DNA of 41,038 bases. It comes from Flavobacteriales bacterium (GTDB taxonomy: Bacteria > Bacteroidota > Bacteroidia > Flavobacteriales > UBA7430). Made by a program: the position numbers and the translations under genes. Where the stretch lies: contig NZJX01000014.1 of assembly GCA_002692065.1 (NCBI GenBank), positions 1 to 41,038 on the forward strand. The letters are read 5' to 3'. Below, piece after piece: positions 1-8,888 of the stretch. The notes beneath the pieces are model-generated. The model made no database searches and had not been told where the DNA came from. It worked only from the letters and a program-made list of their open reading frames with translations. How positions within the stretch are numbered: the first letter of the stretch is position 1; every line of letters begins with the position of its first letter.

Positions 1-91
1 TTTTAAATTCCTGGCTCCAATTCCATAAGGCTCAAAATTATGAATAATTTTTAGGACTTCAAGAACCTCGTTTTCGGTTGTTTGAATATTT
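1..91. repeat. 91-bp exact direct repeat, copy 1 (rpoN-internal sequence at window edge)
   Basis: These 91 bases are identical, in the same orientation, to positions 4869-4959 inside rpoN. Identity stops at position 92 (a here, t at 4960). The left limit is unknown because the window begins inside the repeat. In this place the segment has no rpoN context: it starts two bases into the putative stop codon of the neighbouring lipoprotein reading frame. It could be a real duplication, but an exact copy at a sequence edge is also what contig-end overlaps or amplification chimeras look like. Confidence 0.95.
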
Positions 92-148
92 AATGATTAT
101 GATTGTGACCACAATGATAATATAAGGTATTTCCAGGTAAAATAGGAT

Positions 149-370
149 TTAACAAACTGTCTCCAAAAGAGTCTGTAAAAATTGATCAACTACTAAATAA
201 CCATTATTTTGAATTTCGACTAATTCGTCTGAACAATATTCGACTAAATCAGTAATTAAATAAGAAGTTGAATTCTCGTATATTACTAAATGACAAGAAC
301 TACAGTTTATTTCCTTCTTAGAACATGATAGCAAAAGACTCAAAATGAAAACTAAATGTATTTTTTTCAT
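149..370 (-). CDS. small exported lipoprotein, C-terminus possibly frameshifted
   Basis: The protein as read has 73 residues and begins with a lipoprotein signal peptide: two lysines, a hydrophobic stretch and a lipobox LLSC ending at Cys16, so it is probably anchored in the inner or outer membrane. A CxxC pair follows (CSSC, about residues 23-26), and later an EYC-DEL segment of a kind I associate with small Bacteroidota lipoproteins of unknown function. The tail after about residue 62 looks poor. After the T5 run at about 180-184, another frame stays open to a TAA at 90-92 and encodes a more protein-like tail ending in LYYHCGHNHNH. One extra T would join the two frames into a protein of about 92 residues with a histidine-rich, possibly metal-binding end. 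It lies 64 bases downstream of the protease gene on the same strand. I do not recognise a specific function. Confidence 0.6.
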   Translation of the reverse strand: MKKIHLVFILSLLLSCSKKEINCSSCHLVIYENSTSYLITDLVEYCSDELVEIQNNGYLVVDQFLQTLLETVC

Positions 371-434
371 TGTTTGTTATAATGTTTTAGGCTTGAAATT
401 AAAAACTCCCAAGAAAATTAAAAAATTTAAATTT

Positions 435-3400
435 CTAGTTTTTGAGTAATCTTTTAATGATAAATAACTCTTCATTAATTATAATTTTAGCGAAATATAC
501 TCCTGAATTTAGTTCTTGCATATCAATTTCTAATGTTGACAGATTTATTGCATTTTTGTTAAGTATCTCTCTTCCATTGACATCACTGATAATTATATTA
601 TTTACAACTAAATTATTGAACTCAATTTTCACTTTATCATTTATTGGATTAGGATAAATCTTAATTGATTTATTTATATAATCTAAATTTAAAAACTCAC
701 AAGTGCCATCATCTACGTCAATAGATGAATCGTAATTTAACGCACTTGGATCAGTGCATCCAAAAGAACAGTCTCCTATTGGATTAGGCAAATTTATATC
801 TTCAAAATACTCCCAATCACCCTGTGCATAAGTTGATCCAGAGGTGTTTAAAATAATCCACGAAGTTTCTTCTGGATACTGCCCTTCAACCCATTGAAAA
901 TTGACACATCCCTGAATTTCAATATCAATACAAGTAGCATAATATGATGTAAAACCAGATGGCATGGTATACTCAATATCATTAATTAATAAATAATTAT
1001 TATTCCAACCATCACCATAATCATCATATAATTGGAGTTGAAAAGAATTTCCTTGACAAGCTTGGGTTGCAAGATTAATTGAGTATGAATCATAAATTAA
1101 GGAATCTTCTGAGACTTCAACAAAAATTTGATAATTTTCTCCCATAGGAGCGTCAAAATCTAATGAAACTGGAAAAGAAATTAGAATATCTTCATTTATA
1201 TCAATAGGGTTAAAGGTAAATTGTTGATCTAAAATTTCAATAAAATCATATTCAGAATAAATATTAACATCAAAAATCCCTGATATATCGTTTCCAATGT
1301 TAGTTAATGTTAAATTAACTGTTGCGGTATCTCCAAATTCAATAATAGGTATTTCATCATTAAAGTTATCAGTTAAATTAAAATTATTAATTTCAAGATT
1401 TGGAGCATTAATTGTAAAATTTCCGTTTGATACCCACAGTACAGTTGAATCTGACTGAATGTCAGATATTGAAAATAAAAGATTTACCTGTTCTTGATCA
1501 AAAAAGTTTCCAGTTATTTCAATTGAAGCAGCATTAGGTATAAAAAACAGAGTATCAGCACCTATAAAATCAAGAGTAAAAATATTAGATGTAATTTCTA
1601 CTTGAGGATTATCGCTGGAAATCTCAATAGTTAAATTATCAGCAGATGTTAGTCCGAAATTTTGTAATTCTACATCAATGAAAAAAGATTCATTTAACTC
1701 AACTTGATTATTTCCATTTATTCCATCATTTATTAGTAAACTTGAATAAACAACATATGGATTATTGGGTGAAAATAAATTTATATTTGAAATATAAACT
1801 TTCTTATTTTGCTTACTAGCTACTATCTCTAGTGATTCCATACCATCTATTTGATCAATTGAAAGAGAGATTTCGCCATTATTATTGGTATATCCAGCAT
1901 CCAATAAAACTCCATTCTGATTAACTGCGACATAAGTATGAGATTCAGATAAGATACTTAAAACGTTCATTCCTATGGGAATAGCATCTGGATGATCAAT
2001 TGATAAATCTGAAGGAATTCCATAATAAGTTAAAGTTGTAGGGTCTCCCATCAGATGATATATTTCCCAGTAATATTGATCACTTCCATTTGCTTCTGAA
2101 ACAGACATATTCCCTGAAAAAAATAATTGAGAAGGATTAATTGCCCACATATTTTCCTGTTCATTATTTTCATGAAAAGAGCAGTCATAAATTCCAAGTC
2201 CCGTATTGTCATATAAAGGGTTTGCGTCAATTGCTCCAGTTCCTACTGCCCACCAATAGTCTTCATTCCAATATGTATTATTTGTTGCACCAATATAACT
2301 AACTGCTCCTTTTTTATCAGCTCTTAACAGTGCTTCACCAAAACACGTAGTGCCATTAAATACACTAGATTGACAACAATTACCTATTAAAAGTCCGTAT
2401 TTATCTTCATTTTCTAAATTTTGAATATCATTTACCACAAATGAGGGATCTCCCCATCCTGATGGTCCACAATGAGCTGTATAATTACCAAAACCAACTC
2501 CTTGGCTGACTTTTTGAATAATTTCAAGTTCAGCCGAAGTAGTTCCAGATTCAGGATATAAGTAAGTATGAGAGTTTATACCATGATCCGTGTTAAAATA
2601 ATAGTCATTTCCATAATTTATTTGACCGTTACCATAAGTTGGGGCCATACTTGCATCAACTCCAGCTACCATTAATGCTTCTGATAAATATGAAGGATCT
2701 GGCATTGTATATTGTTCATATTGAAGAGTTTTGTCAATTTGGGGAATTAATTGATTTATATTTTCAGCTGAAAATCTTCCAAAAAACATTTCCGGAAAAT
2801 AATCTCCGTTTCCATCAAATTCACAGAAATACATATCTGAAACATGATTTCCCATATCAAAACTTGGAACTAGTTCATGATCTCCAATTATTAGAAGATA
2901 AGAAGGGGCTCGATTACTTGGTGTTGCATTTTCATAATGATTTCTGATAAAATTTTTAATTGACTCTGCAGTATTACCCACATCACTATCACCAACGTAA
3001 CCTAAAATAATTTCGTATCCTTTCCTAGTTTTCCATGATAAATATTCTTGAATAGTCTCTTCAAATTGTGGATGAGAAATTATGATCATTTTAATTGGAG
3101 AATCAGAAAAATCTGCTTTAGAATCATTTTTATCAAAATTAATTAGCGATTTAAAGTTATTATTAAAATCTTTTGAATACACACTTGAATTTTGACTATT
3201 GATTTTTGAATCAAAATCAATTCTGAATTTAAATTTCTCACAAACAATTAAATCATTTTTTACAGGATTATAAGAAATTGGAGAAACTTGAACCCTTGCA
3301 ATAGTTTTACCTCTCATTTTACCTAAAATTTCAATTTTAACTAAATCTTGAGAATAAAAACTATCATTGTTATAAGTTTTTTGGTTAAATGAAAATGCAA

Positions 3401-3791
3401 CGTTTTCTGAATTTTCTCCTTTTGAAATGGATCTTTGAGATGGAAATATCATATCTTTATAACCAATGTCGTCTAAATTATACAACTTATACTCATTGTC
3501 GTATATATTAATTTCAAACTTTCCATTTTCAGGAATTTCAATCAATTTATTTAAAACAGGCAAATTAGGGTTCCCAATATCTTTGGATTCATTAAACCCT
3601 GCCAATAAAATTTTAGTATAGTTTATGTCTCGATATTGAAATTCCGAAAAATTAATTTCATTTAAATAGAAATCTATATCAATAGATTTCTCAGTACTTA
3701 AATTGATTGAAATATTCTTATTATTAGATATGCAATTTAAGGTAGTTAAAAAATAAATTAATAGAATTAAAGGGCTTCTAAAAATATTCAT
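435..3791 (-). CDS. gingipain-like peptidase C25 with T9SS type A sorting domain
   Basis: This 1118-residue secreted cysteine protease is built like a gingipain. Residues 1-22 are a signal peptide, about 25-195 resemble a C25 propeptide, and about 230-640 form the caspase-like C25 catalytic domain. The likely catalytic pair is His440 (in TAHCGPSGW) and Cys473 (in NCCQSSVF, followed by CFGEALLR), placed by comparison with the gingipain RgpB. Ig-like or CARDB-like beta modules follow (about 650-905). Then come a cysteine-containing module with DYGDGW (about 911-1010), a motif GCTDPSALNYDSS with DDGTC (1011-1033), and a C-terminal sorting domain starting around YPNP (about 1045-1118) that sends the protein through the type IX secretion system to the surface. 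Cleavage specificity cannot be read from the sequence. A TATATTTG box lies about 45 bases upstream of the start. Confidence 0.92.
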   Translation of the reverse strand: MNIFRSPLILLIYFLTTLNCISNNKNISINLSTEKSIDIDFYLNEINFSEFQYRDINYTKILLAGFNESKDIGNPNLPVLNKLIEIPENGKFEINIYDNEYKLYNLDDIGYKDMIFPSQRSISKGENSENVAFSFNQKTYNNDSFYSQDLVKIEILGKMRGKTIARVQVSPISYNPVKNDLIVCEKFKFRIDFDSKINSQNSSVYSKDFNNNFKSLINFDKNDSKADFSDSPIKMIIISHPQFEETIQEYLSWKTRKGYEIILGYVGDSDVGNTAESIKNFIRNHYENATPSNRAPSYLLIIGDHELVPSFDMGNHVSDMYFCEFDGNGDYFPEMFFGRFSAENINQLIPQIDKTLQYEQYTMPDPSYLSEALMVAGVDASMAPTYGNGQINYGNDYYFNTDHGINSHTYLYPESGTTSAELEIIQKVSQGVGFGNYTAHCGPSGWGDPSFVVNDIQNLENEDKYGLLIGNCCQSSVFNGTTCFGEALLRADKKGAVSYIGATNNTYWNEDYWWAVGTGAIDANPLYDNTGLGIYDCSFHENNEQENMWAINPSQLFFSGNMSVSEANGSDQYYWEIYHLMGDPTTLTYYGIPSDLSIDHPDAIPIGMNVLSILSESHTYVAVNQNGVLLDAGYTNNNGEISLSIDQIDGMESLEIVASKQNKKVYISNINLFSPNNPYVVYSSLLINDGINGNNQVELNESFFIDVELQNFGLTSADNLTIEISSDNPQVEITSNIFTLDFIGADTLFFIPNAASIEITGNFFDQEQVNLLFSISDIQSDSTVLWVSNGNFTINAPNLEINNFNLTDNFNDEIPIIEFGDTATVNLTLTNIGNDISGIFDVNIYSEYDFIEILDQQFTFNPIDINEDILISFPVSLDFDAPMGENYQIFVEVSEDSLIYDSYSINLATQACQGNSFQLQLYDDYGDGWNNNYLLINDIEYTMPSGFTSYYATCIDIEIQGCVNFQWVEGQYPEETSWIILNTSGSTYAQGDWEYFEDINLPNPIGDCSFGCTDPSALNYDSSIDVDDGTCEFLNLDYINKSIKIYPNPINDKVKIEFNNLVVNNIIISDVNGREILNKNAINLSTLEIDMQELNSGVYFAKIIINEELFIIKRLLKN

Positions 3792-3834
3792 AATGATTTG
3801 ATAAGTTAGTGATAAATTTTTGAAATTAACTTAA

Positions 3835-3842
3835 CAAATATA
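3835..3842 (-). promoter_or_regulatory. candidate Bacteroidota -7 box upstream of the C25 protease
   Basis: On the minus strand this reads TATATTTG, an exact match to the Bacteroidota -7 consensus TAnnTTTG, and it would give a leader of about 35-40 bases. I see no clear TTG -33 element at the usual distance. Confidence 0.5.
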
Positions 3843-4020
3843 CTAAATTAATTATAATTATTACTTACCGTTATGTTAACTTATACCAGCTTAAAAAGAT
3901 TAAATAATTGATATCTAATTAAATTAAAATCCAATTATGAAACATTAAATTTTTACTATTACATTAATTTTTTCAATGATAAAATATTTTAAAAATGTGA
4001 TAGAATCGTTTAATTTATTT

Positions 4021-5414
4021 TTAAATTATTTCTCTCCTTAACCTTGCAATGGGTATTTTTAAATTTTCTCTATACTTAGAAACTGTTCTTCGAGCAATGT
4101 TATAACCTTTAATATTTAACTGTTTCATAATCTCTGTATCTGTAAGAGGTTTAACTTTATTTTCTGATTTAATCATATCAATAATTAAGTTTTTAACTTC
4201 TCTATTTGAAACATTTGACCCATCGCTTTTGCTTTGAGATTCAGAAAAGAAATATTTAACTAAAAAAATACCGTATGGAGTCTCAATGTATTTGCTATTC
4301 GCTACTCTTGAAATTGTTGAAATATCCAGTTTAACATCATCTGCAATATTTTTCAAAATCATAGGTTTTAATTTATTTTCATCACCTGTTAGAAAATATT
4401 CTTTTTGAAAATTAACTATGGAATTTAATGTATTAAAAAGAGTAGAATTTCTTTCTTGTAATGAACTTATAAATAATTTTGCTGAATCTAATTTATTTTT
4501 AACATAAATTAATTCCTTGTTTTTTTCATTGCTTGATTCTAAAATTTCTCTAAATTTTTTATTGATTTTTAATTCAGGAATAAATGAATTATTAATTGAT
4601 AGATCTAACTTTCCATCTTCAACTTTCAAAGAAAAATCAGGAACAATGTGTTGAACTAATTTATTATTATTTAAATTTCCGGGCTTAGGGTTTAATTTTA
4701 AAATTTCTCCTATAGCAGATTTTAAAGTTTCCTCATTAATATTTAATTCATCCATCAACTTTTGGTAATGTTTCTTAGATAATTCATTAAAGTGATTTTT
4801 AATGATATTTTTTGAGATCTCAATAATATTGTCTGACTTTTTTTATTGATTTGAATTTCAATACACTCTTTTAAATTCCTGGCTCCAATTCCATAAGGCT
4901 CAAAATTATGAATAATTTTTAGGACTTCAAGAACCTCGTTTTCGGTTGTTTGAATATTTTTTTTAAAAAATAAATCCTCCACAATTGAATTTATGTCTCT
5001 CAAAATATAGCCATTGTTATTAACACATCCAATTAAATAAGAACCAATTTGATGAAATTTATAATCTAAGTCTCTTATTGAAAGTTGTTTTTCTAAAGAA
5101 TCTATTGTACTTGTCTCGTATTGAATTGGAGTTGAATAATTATTACCTTCTTTGTTAAATTTCTGATTAAAGTTGAATGAATCATTTATATTATTATAAT
5201 CTGAAAAATCATCATTTCTATCCCCACTTTGTTGATTTTTGTCTGGTGTATCAAAATTATCAAAACTTATATCTTCAATAGCAGGATTTTCCTCAACTTC
5301 ATTCTTAATTCTCTCCAACAACTCTATATTTGGTAGTTGTATTAATTTCATCAATTGAATTTGTTGAGGAGATAATTTTTGTTTAAGTGATTGATTTATT
5401 TTTTGTTTTAACAT
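4021..5414 (-). pseudogene. rpoN: RNA polymerase sigma-54 factor, frameshifted at an A7 run
   Basis: Together two overlapping frames encode a full-length sigma-54 of about 464 residues. The first part (5414 to the break) has the glutamine-rich activator-interacting region (KLSPQQIQLMKLIQL, EENPAIED) and the start of the core-binding region (PYGIGARNLKECIEIQ). The second part (to 4021) carries KLNPKPGN, the helix-turn-helix with ETPYGIFLVKYFFSES, and the RpoN box ARRTVSKYR. The break is at a run of seven T on the plus strand (4838-4844): as written, the first frame runs on to a stop near 4755, whereas one extra A in the mRNA restores KKSDNIIEISKN and a continuous protein. I chose the ATG at 5414 because the family starts near MLKQK and this start clears the upstream asnS stop. 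Sigma-54 directs transcription from -24/-12 promoters with enhancer-binding ATPases; none is encoded here. Whether the lesion is real, repaired by slippage, or a sequencing error is open. Confidence 0.85.
4869..4959. repeat. 91-bp exact direct repeat, copy 2 (native, inside rpoN)
   Basis: This copy sits in the coding sequence of the RpoN core-binding region, encoding roughly the stretch around PYGIGARNLKE, so it is the native copy. It begins only 24 bases from the A7 frameshift site at 4838-4844. The other copy is at 1-91. Confidence 0.95.
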
Positions 5415-5418
5415 ATTT

Positions 5419-6861
5419 TTAAAATTCAGCATTTTGGGGTGTCCTTGGAAATGGTATTACATCTCTTATATTACTCATTCCTGTAACATATTGAACTAAC
5501 CTTTCAAAACCTAATCCAAATCCTCCATGAGGAACAGTTCCAAACCTTCTGGAATCAATATACCACCACAATTCTTTTTCATTTACTTTCATTTCTGTCA
5601 TTCTATTTTTTAATATATGTAACCTCTCCTCTCTTTGTGCACCTCCAACAATCTCTCCGATTCCAGGAAATAATAAATCCATAGCTGCAACTGTCTTTAA
5701 ATCATTATTTAATCTCATGTAGAATGCCTTTATGTCTTTTGGATAATTTGTAATTACAACAGGTTTATAATTAAATTCTTTTTCAACTAAGTATTTTTCA
5801 TGTTCAGATTGGAAATCAACCCCCCATTGATCAATTATAAATTTAAATTTTTTCTTTTTATTAGGCTTAGAATTTTTTAAGATCATGAATGCTTCATCAT
5901 AATTAATTTTTATAAAATCAAAATTTAATGTATGTTTTAATTTTTTAGTCAAGTTCATAGGATTTCTTTCTTCTTTCTTCTTTTTTGAATCTTCTTCTAA
6001 AAGTCTTTTTTCCAAGAAAAAAATATCATTTTTACAATTTTCTAAAACATAATTTATAGAATACTTCAATAATTTTTCAGATAAATCAATAATTTGACTT
6101 AGATCAGAGAAAGCGACCTCTGGTTCAATCATCCAAAATTCTGCAAGGTGGCGAGAAGTATTTGAATTTTCAGCTCTAAAAGTAGGACCAAAAGTATATA
6201 CCTTTCCTAAGGCTAAAGACGCCATTTCAGCCTCCAATTGACCAGAAACAGTCAGATTTGTTTCTTTACCAAAAAAATCATTACTGTAATCAATACTTCC
6301 ATTTTGATTTTTTGCAAATTTTGATTTATTTAGAGTTGTAACATTAAACATTTCTCCTGCTCCTTCACAATCTGAACCAGTAATTATTGGTGTATTTATA
6401 TAAACAAAACCTTCAGAATTAAAAAAATTATGAATAGCAAAAGATAATGCATGTCTAATTCTAAAAATAGCTCCGAAAGTATTAGTTCTGAACCTCAAGT
6501 GAGCATTTTCTCTTAAAAAGTCTAACGAATGTCTTTTGGGTTGAAGGGGATATTGATTCGAGTCTGCAACTCCCAAAATTTCGACCGACTTAGCAGTTAC
6601 TTCAAATTCTTGACCAGCTCCTTCAGACTTAATTAAAGTCCCATAAACAGATATTGAAGTTCCAGTATTAATCAAATCCAAAATATCAGGTTGTATATCT
6701 TCGTTTAATACAATTTGAATATTATTTATGGTTGATCCATCGTTTAAATTAATAAAGGATACATTTTTACTTTGCCTTTTAAATCTCACCCAACCTGATA
6801 TTTTTATTTTTTTTCCTAAAAATTTAATATCAAATACATTTTTAATTTCAGTTCTAATCAT
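5419..6861 (-). CDS. asnS: asparagine--tRNA ligase
   Basis: AsnRS charges tRNA-Asn with asparagine, using ATP, in the cytoplasm. The 480-residue protein has an N-terminal OB-fold anticodon-binding domain (about 1-110, with KISGWVRFKRQSK) and a class II catalytic core. Motif 2 is represented by FGPTFRAENSNTSRHLAEFW, and motif 3 near the C-terminus by GGFGLGFERLVQYVTG. The insertion of about 70-80 residues near the middle and the ending PFPRTPQ are normal for bacterial AsnRS. The start ATG at 6859-6861 lies 16 bases after a TAAATTTG box, so the leader is short. rpoN begins five bases after the stop, so the two genes are probably co-transcribed. The presence of AsnRS suggests that the amidotransferase begun by gatC at the right edge serves mainly tRNA-Gln, although that is inference. 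Confidence 0.97.
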   Translation of the reverse strand: MIRTEIKNVFDIKFLGKKIKISGWVRFKRQSKNVSFINLNDGSTINNIQIVLNEDIQPDILDLINTGTSISVYGTLIKSEGAGQEFEVTAKSVEILGVADSNQYPLQPKRHSLDFLRENAHLRFRTNTFGAIFRIRHALSFAIHNFFNSEGFVYINTPIITGSDCEGAGEMFNVTTLNKSKFAKNQNGSIDYSNDFFGKETNLTVSGQLEAEMASLALGKVYTFGPTFRAENSNTSRHLAEFWMIEPEVAFSDLSQIIDLSEKLLKYSINYVLENCKNDIFFLEKRLLEEDSKKKKEERNPMNLTKKLKHTLNFDFIKINYDEAFMILKNSKPNKKKKFKFIIDQWGVDFQSEHEKYLVEKEFNYKPVVITNYPKDIKAFYMRLNNDLKTVAAMDLLFPGIGEIVGGAQREERLHILKNRMTEMKVNEKELWWYIDSRRFGTVPHGGFGLGFERLVQYVTGMSNIRDVIPFPRTPQNAEF

Positions 6862-6877
6862 ATCATAGTTTATTAAA

Positions 6878-6885
6878 CAAATTTA
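6878..6885 (-). promoter_or_regulatory. candidate -7 box for asnS-rpoN
   Basis: The minus strand reads TAAATTTG, matching TAnnTTTG, 16 bases before the asnS ATG, which predicts a leader of about ten bases. No good TTG -33 element is visible. It faces away from the dxs promoter in the same 80-120-base divergent gap. Confidence 0.5.
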
Positions 6886-6947
6886 AGTTATAAATTAAAT
6901 TTTAAAAAAATAAATTCTATAAATTAAGTTTCAATTTTTAATTTTGG

Positions 6948-6955
6948 TAAATTTG
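6948..6955 (+). promoter_or_regulatory. candidate -7 box for dxs
   Basis: The plus strand reads TAAATTTG. Transcription would start near 6960-6962, downstream of an apparent in-frame TTG at 6944, so that codon cannot be the start if this promoter is used. This supports the TTG at 6980 as the dxs start. Confidence 0.5.
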
Positions 6956-6979
6956 TGGATAAATTATAATAACTTTAAA

Positions 6980-8884
6980 TTGTTACTAAAAAAGATAAAT
7001 ACACCTGAGGACCTAAAAAAACTCAGCATTGACGAACTGATAAAACTTTCTAGTGAACTTAGAGAATTCATAATTGATGTAGTTTCCGAGAATGGAGGAC
7101 ATTTTGGGGCTAGTTTGGGGGTTGTTGAACTTACAATCGCTGTACATTATATTTTCGAAACACCAAACGATCAAATTGTCTGGGATGTTGGTCATCAGGC
7201 TTATGGCCATAAAATATTAACTGGGAGAAGAGAAACTTTTCATACCAATAGAAAATACAAAGGACTAAGTGGGTTCCCTAAAAGAGATGAAAGTATATAC
7301 GATACATTTGGTGTGGGACATTCTTCAACTTCAATAGGAGCAGCTTTAGGAATGTCAATCGCATCTAAAATAAATAAAGATGATAAAAACCATGTTGCAA
7401 TTATTGGAGATGGAGCGTTAACTGGAGGTCAATCTTTTGAAGCACTTAACCATGCAGGTGCTGAAAATCCCAATTTACTAGTTATTTTAAATGATAACTG
7501 TATGTCTATTGATCCTAATGTTGGGGCATTGAAAGAATATTTAACAGATATAACAACTTCAAAAACATACAATAAAATTAAAGATGATGTATGGAATTTA
7601 CTGGGAAAACTAAGTAATTTTGGACCTAATGCCAGAAAAATTGTTCAGAAAATTGAAAATGCTTTCAAGTCATCTATGTTGGAAAAAAGTAACTATTTTG
7701 AATCCCTTAAATTCAGATATTTTGGTCCAATTGATGGCCACAATCTTGAACATCTTTTAAAAGTATTAGCCGACTTAAAAAATATTCCTGGACCAAAAAT
7801 CTTACATTGTATAACAAAAAAAGGGAAAGGGTACATCCCGGCAGAGGAAGGCGATACAACTAAATGGCATGCTCCAGGATTATTCAACAAAAAATCAGGT
7901 AAAATAATACCTATATCTAATACTGATAATTTACCCCCAAAATACCAAGACGTCTTTGGTCATACCATAATTGAACTAGCTAAAAAAAACTTAAAAATTG
8001 TTGGAGTAACTCCTGCAATGCCATCAGGAAGTTCTCTTAAATATATGATGAAAGAAATTCCTGAAAGATCATTCGATGTAGGAATTGCGGAACAACATGC
8101 TGTTACATTCTCAGCAGGAATGGCAACTCAAGGATTAATTCCTTTTTGTAATATTTATTCTACTTTTATGCAAAGAGCTTATGACCAAGTCATTCATGAT
8201 GTCGCAATTCAAAAATTAAATGTAATTTTCTGTCTAGACAGAGCTGGATTAGTTGGTGATGATGGACCAACTCATCATGGTTCGTTTGATTTGGCATATT
8301 TCAGATGTATTCCAAACATGATAATTTCAGCACCAATTAATGAACATGAATTAAGAAACCTAATGTATTCAGCTCAAAAAAAACCCATTGGCCCTTATGT
8401 AATTAGATACCCGAGGGGAAGAGGTGTTAAGCAAGATTGGAAATCAAAATTTGAATACATTAGACCTGGAACCTCCAAAAAAATCAGAGAAGGTACTGAA
8501 ATTGCAATTTTATCAATTGGTCATGTGGGAAACTATGCTATTGATGTGTGTAATGATTATTCAAAAATTGGATTTGAAATTGCACATTATGATCTAAGAT
8601 TTGTAAAACCATTGGATGAAAAATGTTTACATGAAATTTTTAAAAAATATGATTACATAATAACTATTGAAGATGGTTGTTTAAATGGTGGATTTGGATC
8701 TGCAATAATTGAATTTATGGTTGATAATAATTATAAAAAAAATATCTCGAGACTTGGGATACCAGATGAATTTATTGAACATGGACCTCAAAAGCAACTT
8801 CATAAAGATTGTGGATATTATAAAAGTTCACTGAGTGAAAAAATAGAGTCAATTAAGCAAAATTTGAATACAAATATAATTTAA
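6980..8884 (+). CDS. dxs: 1-deoxy-D-xylulose-5-phosphate synthase
   Basis: Dxs condenses pyruvate and glyceraldehyde-3-phosphate, using thiamine diphosphate, in the first step of the MEP isoprenoid pathway, and it also feeds thiamine and B6 synthesis. Visible signatures are GGHFGASLGVVELTIAVHY, DVGHQAYGHKILTGR, the thiamine-diphosphate/Mg site GDGALTGG followed by N-N around LNDNCMSI, and in the pyrimidine domain DVGIAEQHAVTFSAG and DRAGLVGDDGPTHHG. The frame is open from 6944, but the family begins close to LLKKINTPEDL and the -7 box at 6948-6955 overlaps the upstream codons. I therefore place the start at the TTG at 6980, giving 634 residues; no in-frame ATG or GTG is better placed. It is divergent from asnS and ends four bases before the convergent accC. 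Confidence 0.93.
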   Translation: MLLKKINTPEDLKKLSIDELIKLSSELREFIIDVVSENGGHFGASLGVVELTIAVHYIFETPNDQIVWDVGHQAYGHKILTGRRETFHTNRKYKGLSGFPKRDESIYDTFGVGHSSTSIGAALGMSIASKINKDDKNHVAIIGDGALTGGQSFEALNHAGAENPNLLVILNDNCMSIDPNVGALKEYLTDITTSKTYNKIKDDVWNLLGKLSNFGPNARKIVQKIENAFKSSMLEKSNYFESLKFRYFGPIDGHNLEHLLKVLADLKNIPGPKILHCITKKGKGYIPAEEGDTTKWHAPGLFNKKSGKIIPISNTDNLPPKYQDVFGHTIIELAKKNLKIVGVTPAMPSGSSLKYMMKEIPERSFDVGIAEQHAVTFSAGMATQGLIPFCNIYSTFMQRAYDQVIHDVAIQKLNVIFCLDRAGLVGDDGPTHHGSFDLAYFRCIPNMIISAPINEHELRNLMYSAQKKPIGPYVIRYPRGRGVKQDWKSKFEYIRPGTSKKIREGTEIAILSIGHVGNYAIDVCNDYSKIGFEIAHYDLRFVKPLDEKCLHEIFKKYDYIITIEDGCLNGGFGSAIIEFMVDNNYKKNISRLGIPDEFIEHGPQKQLHKDCGYYKSSLSEKIESIKQNLNTNII

Positions 8885-8888
8885 TAAA

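Noticed and set aside
3792-4020. tRNA or small RNA in the gap between the protease gene and rpoN.
   Set aside because: No cloverleaf, GC-rich stem or CCA-like end is visible; the sequence is AT-rich apart from the promoter box.
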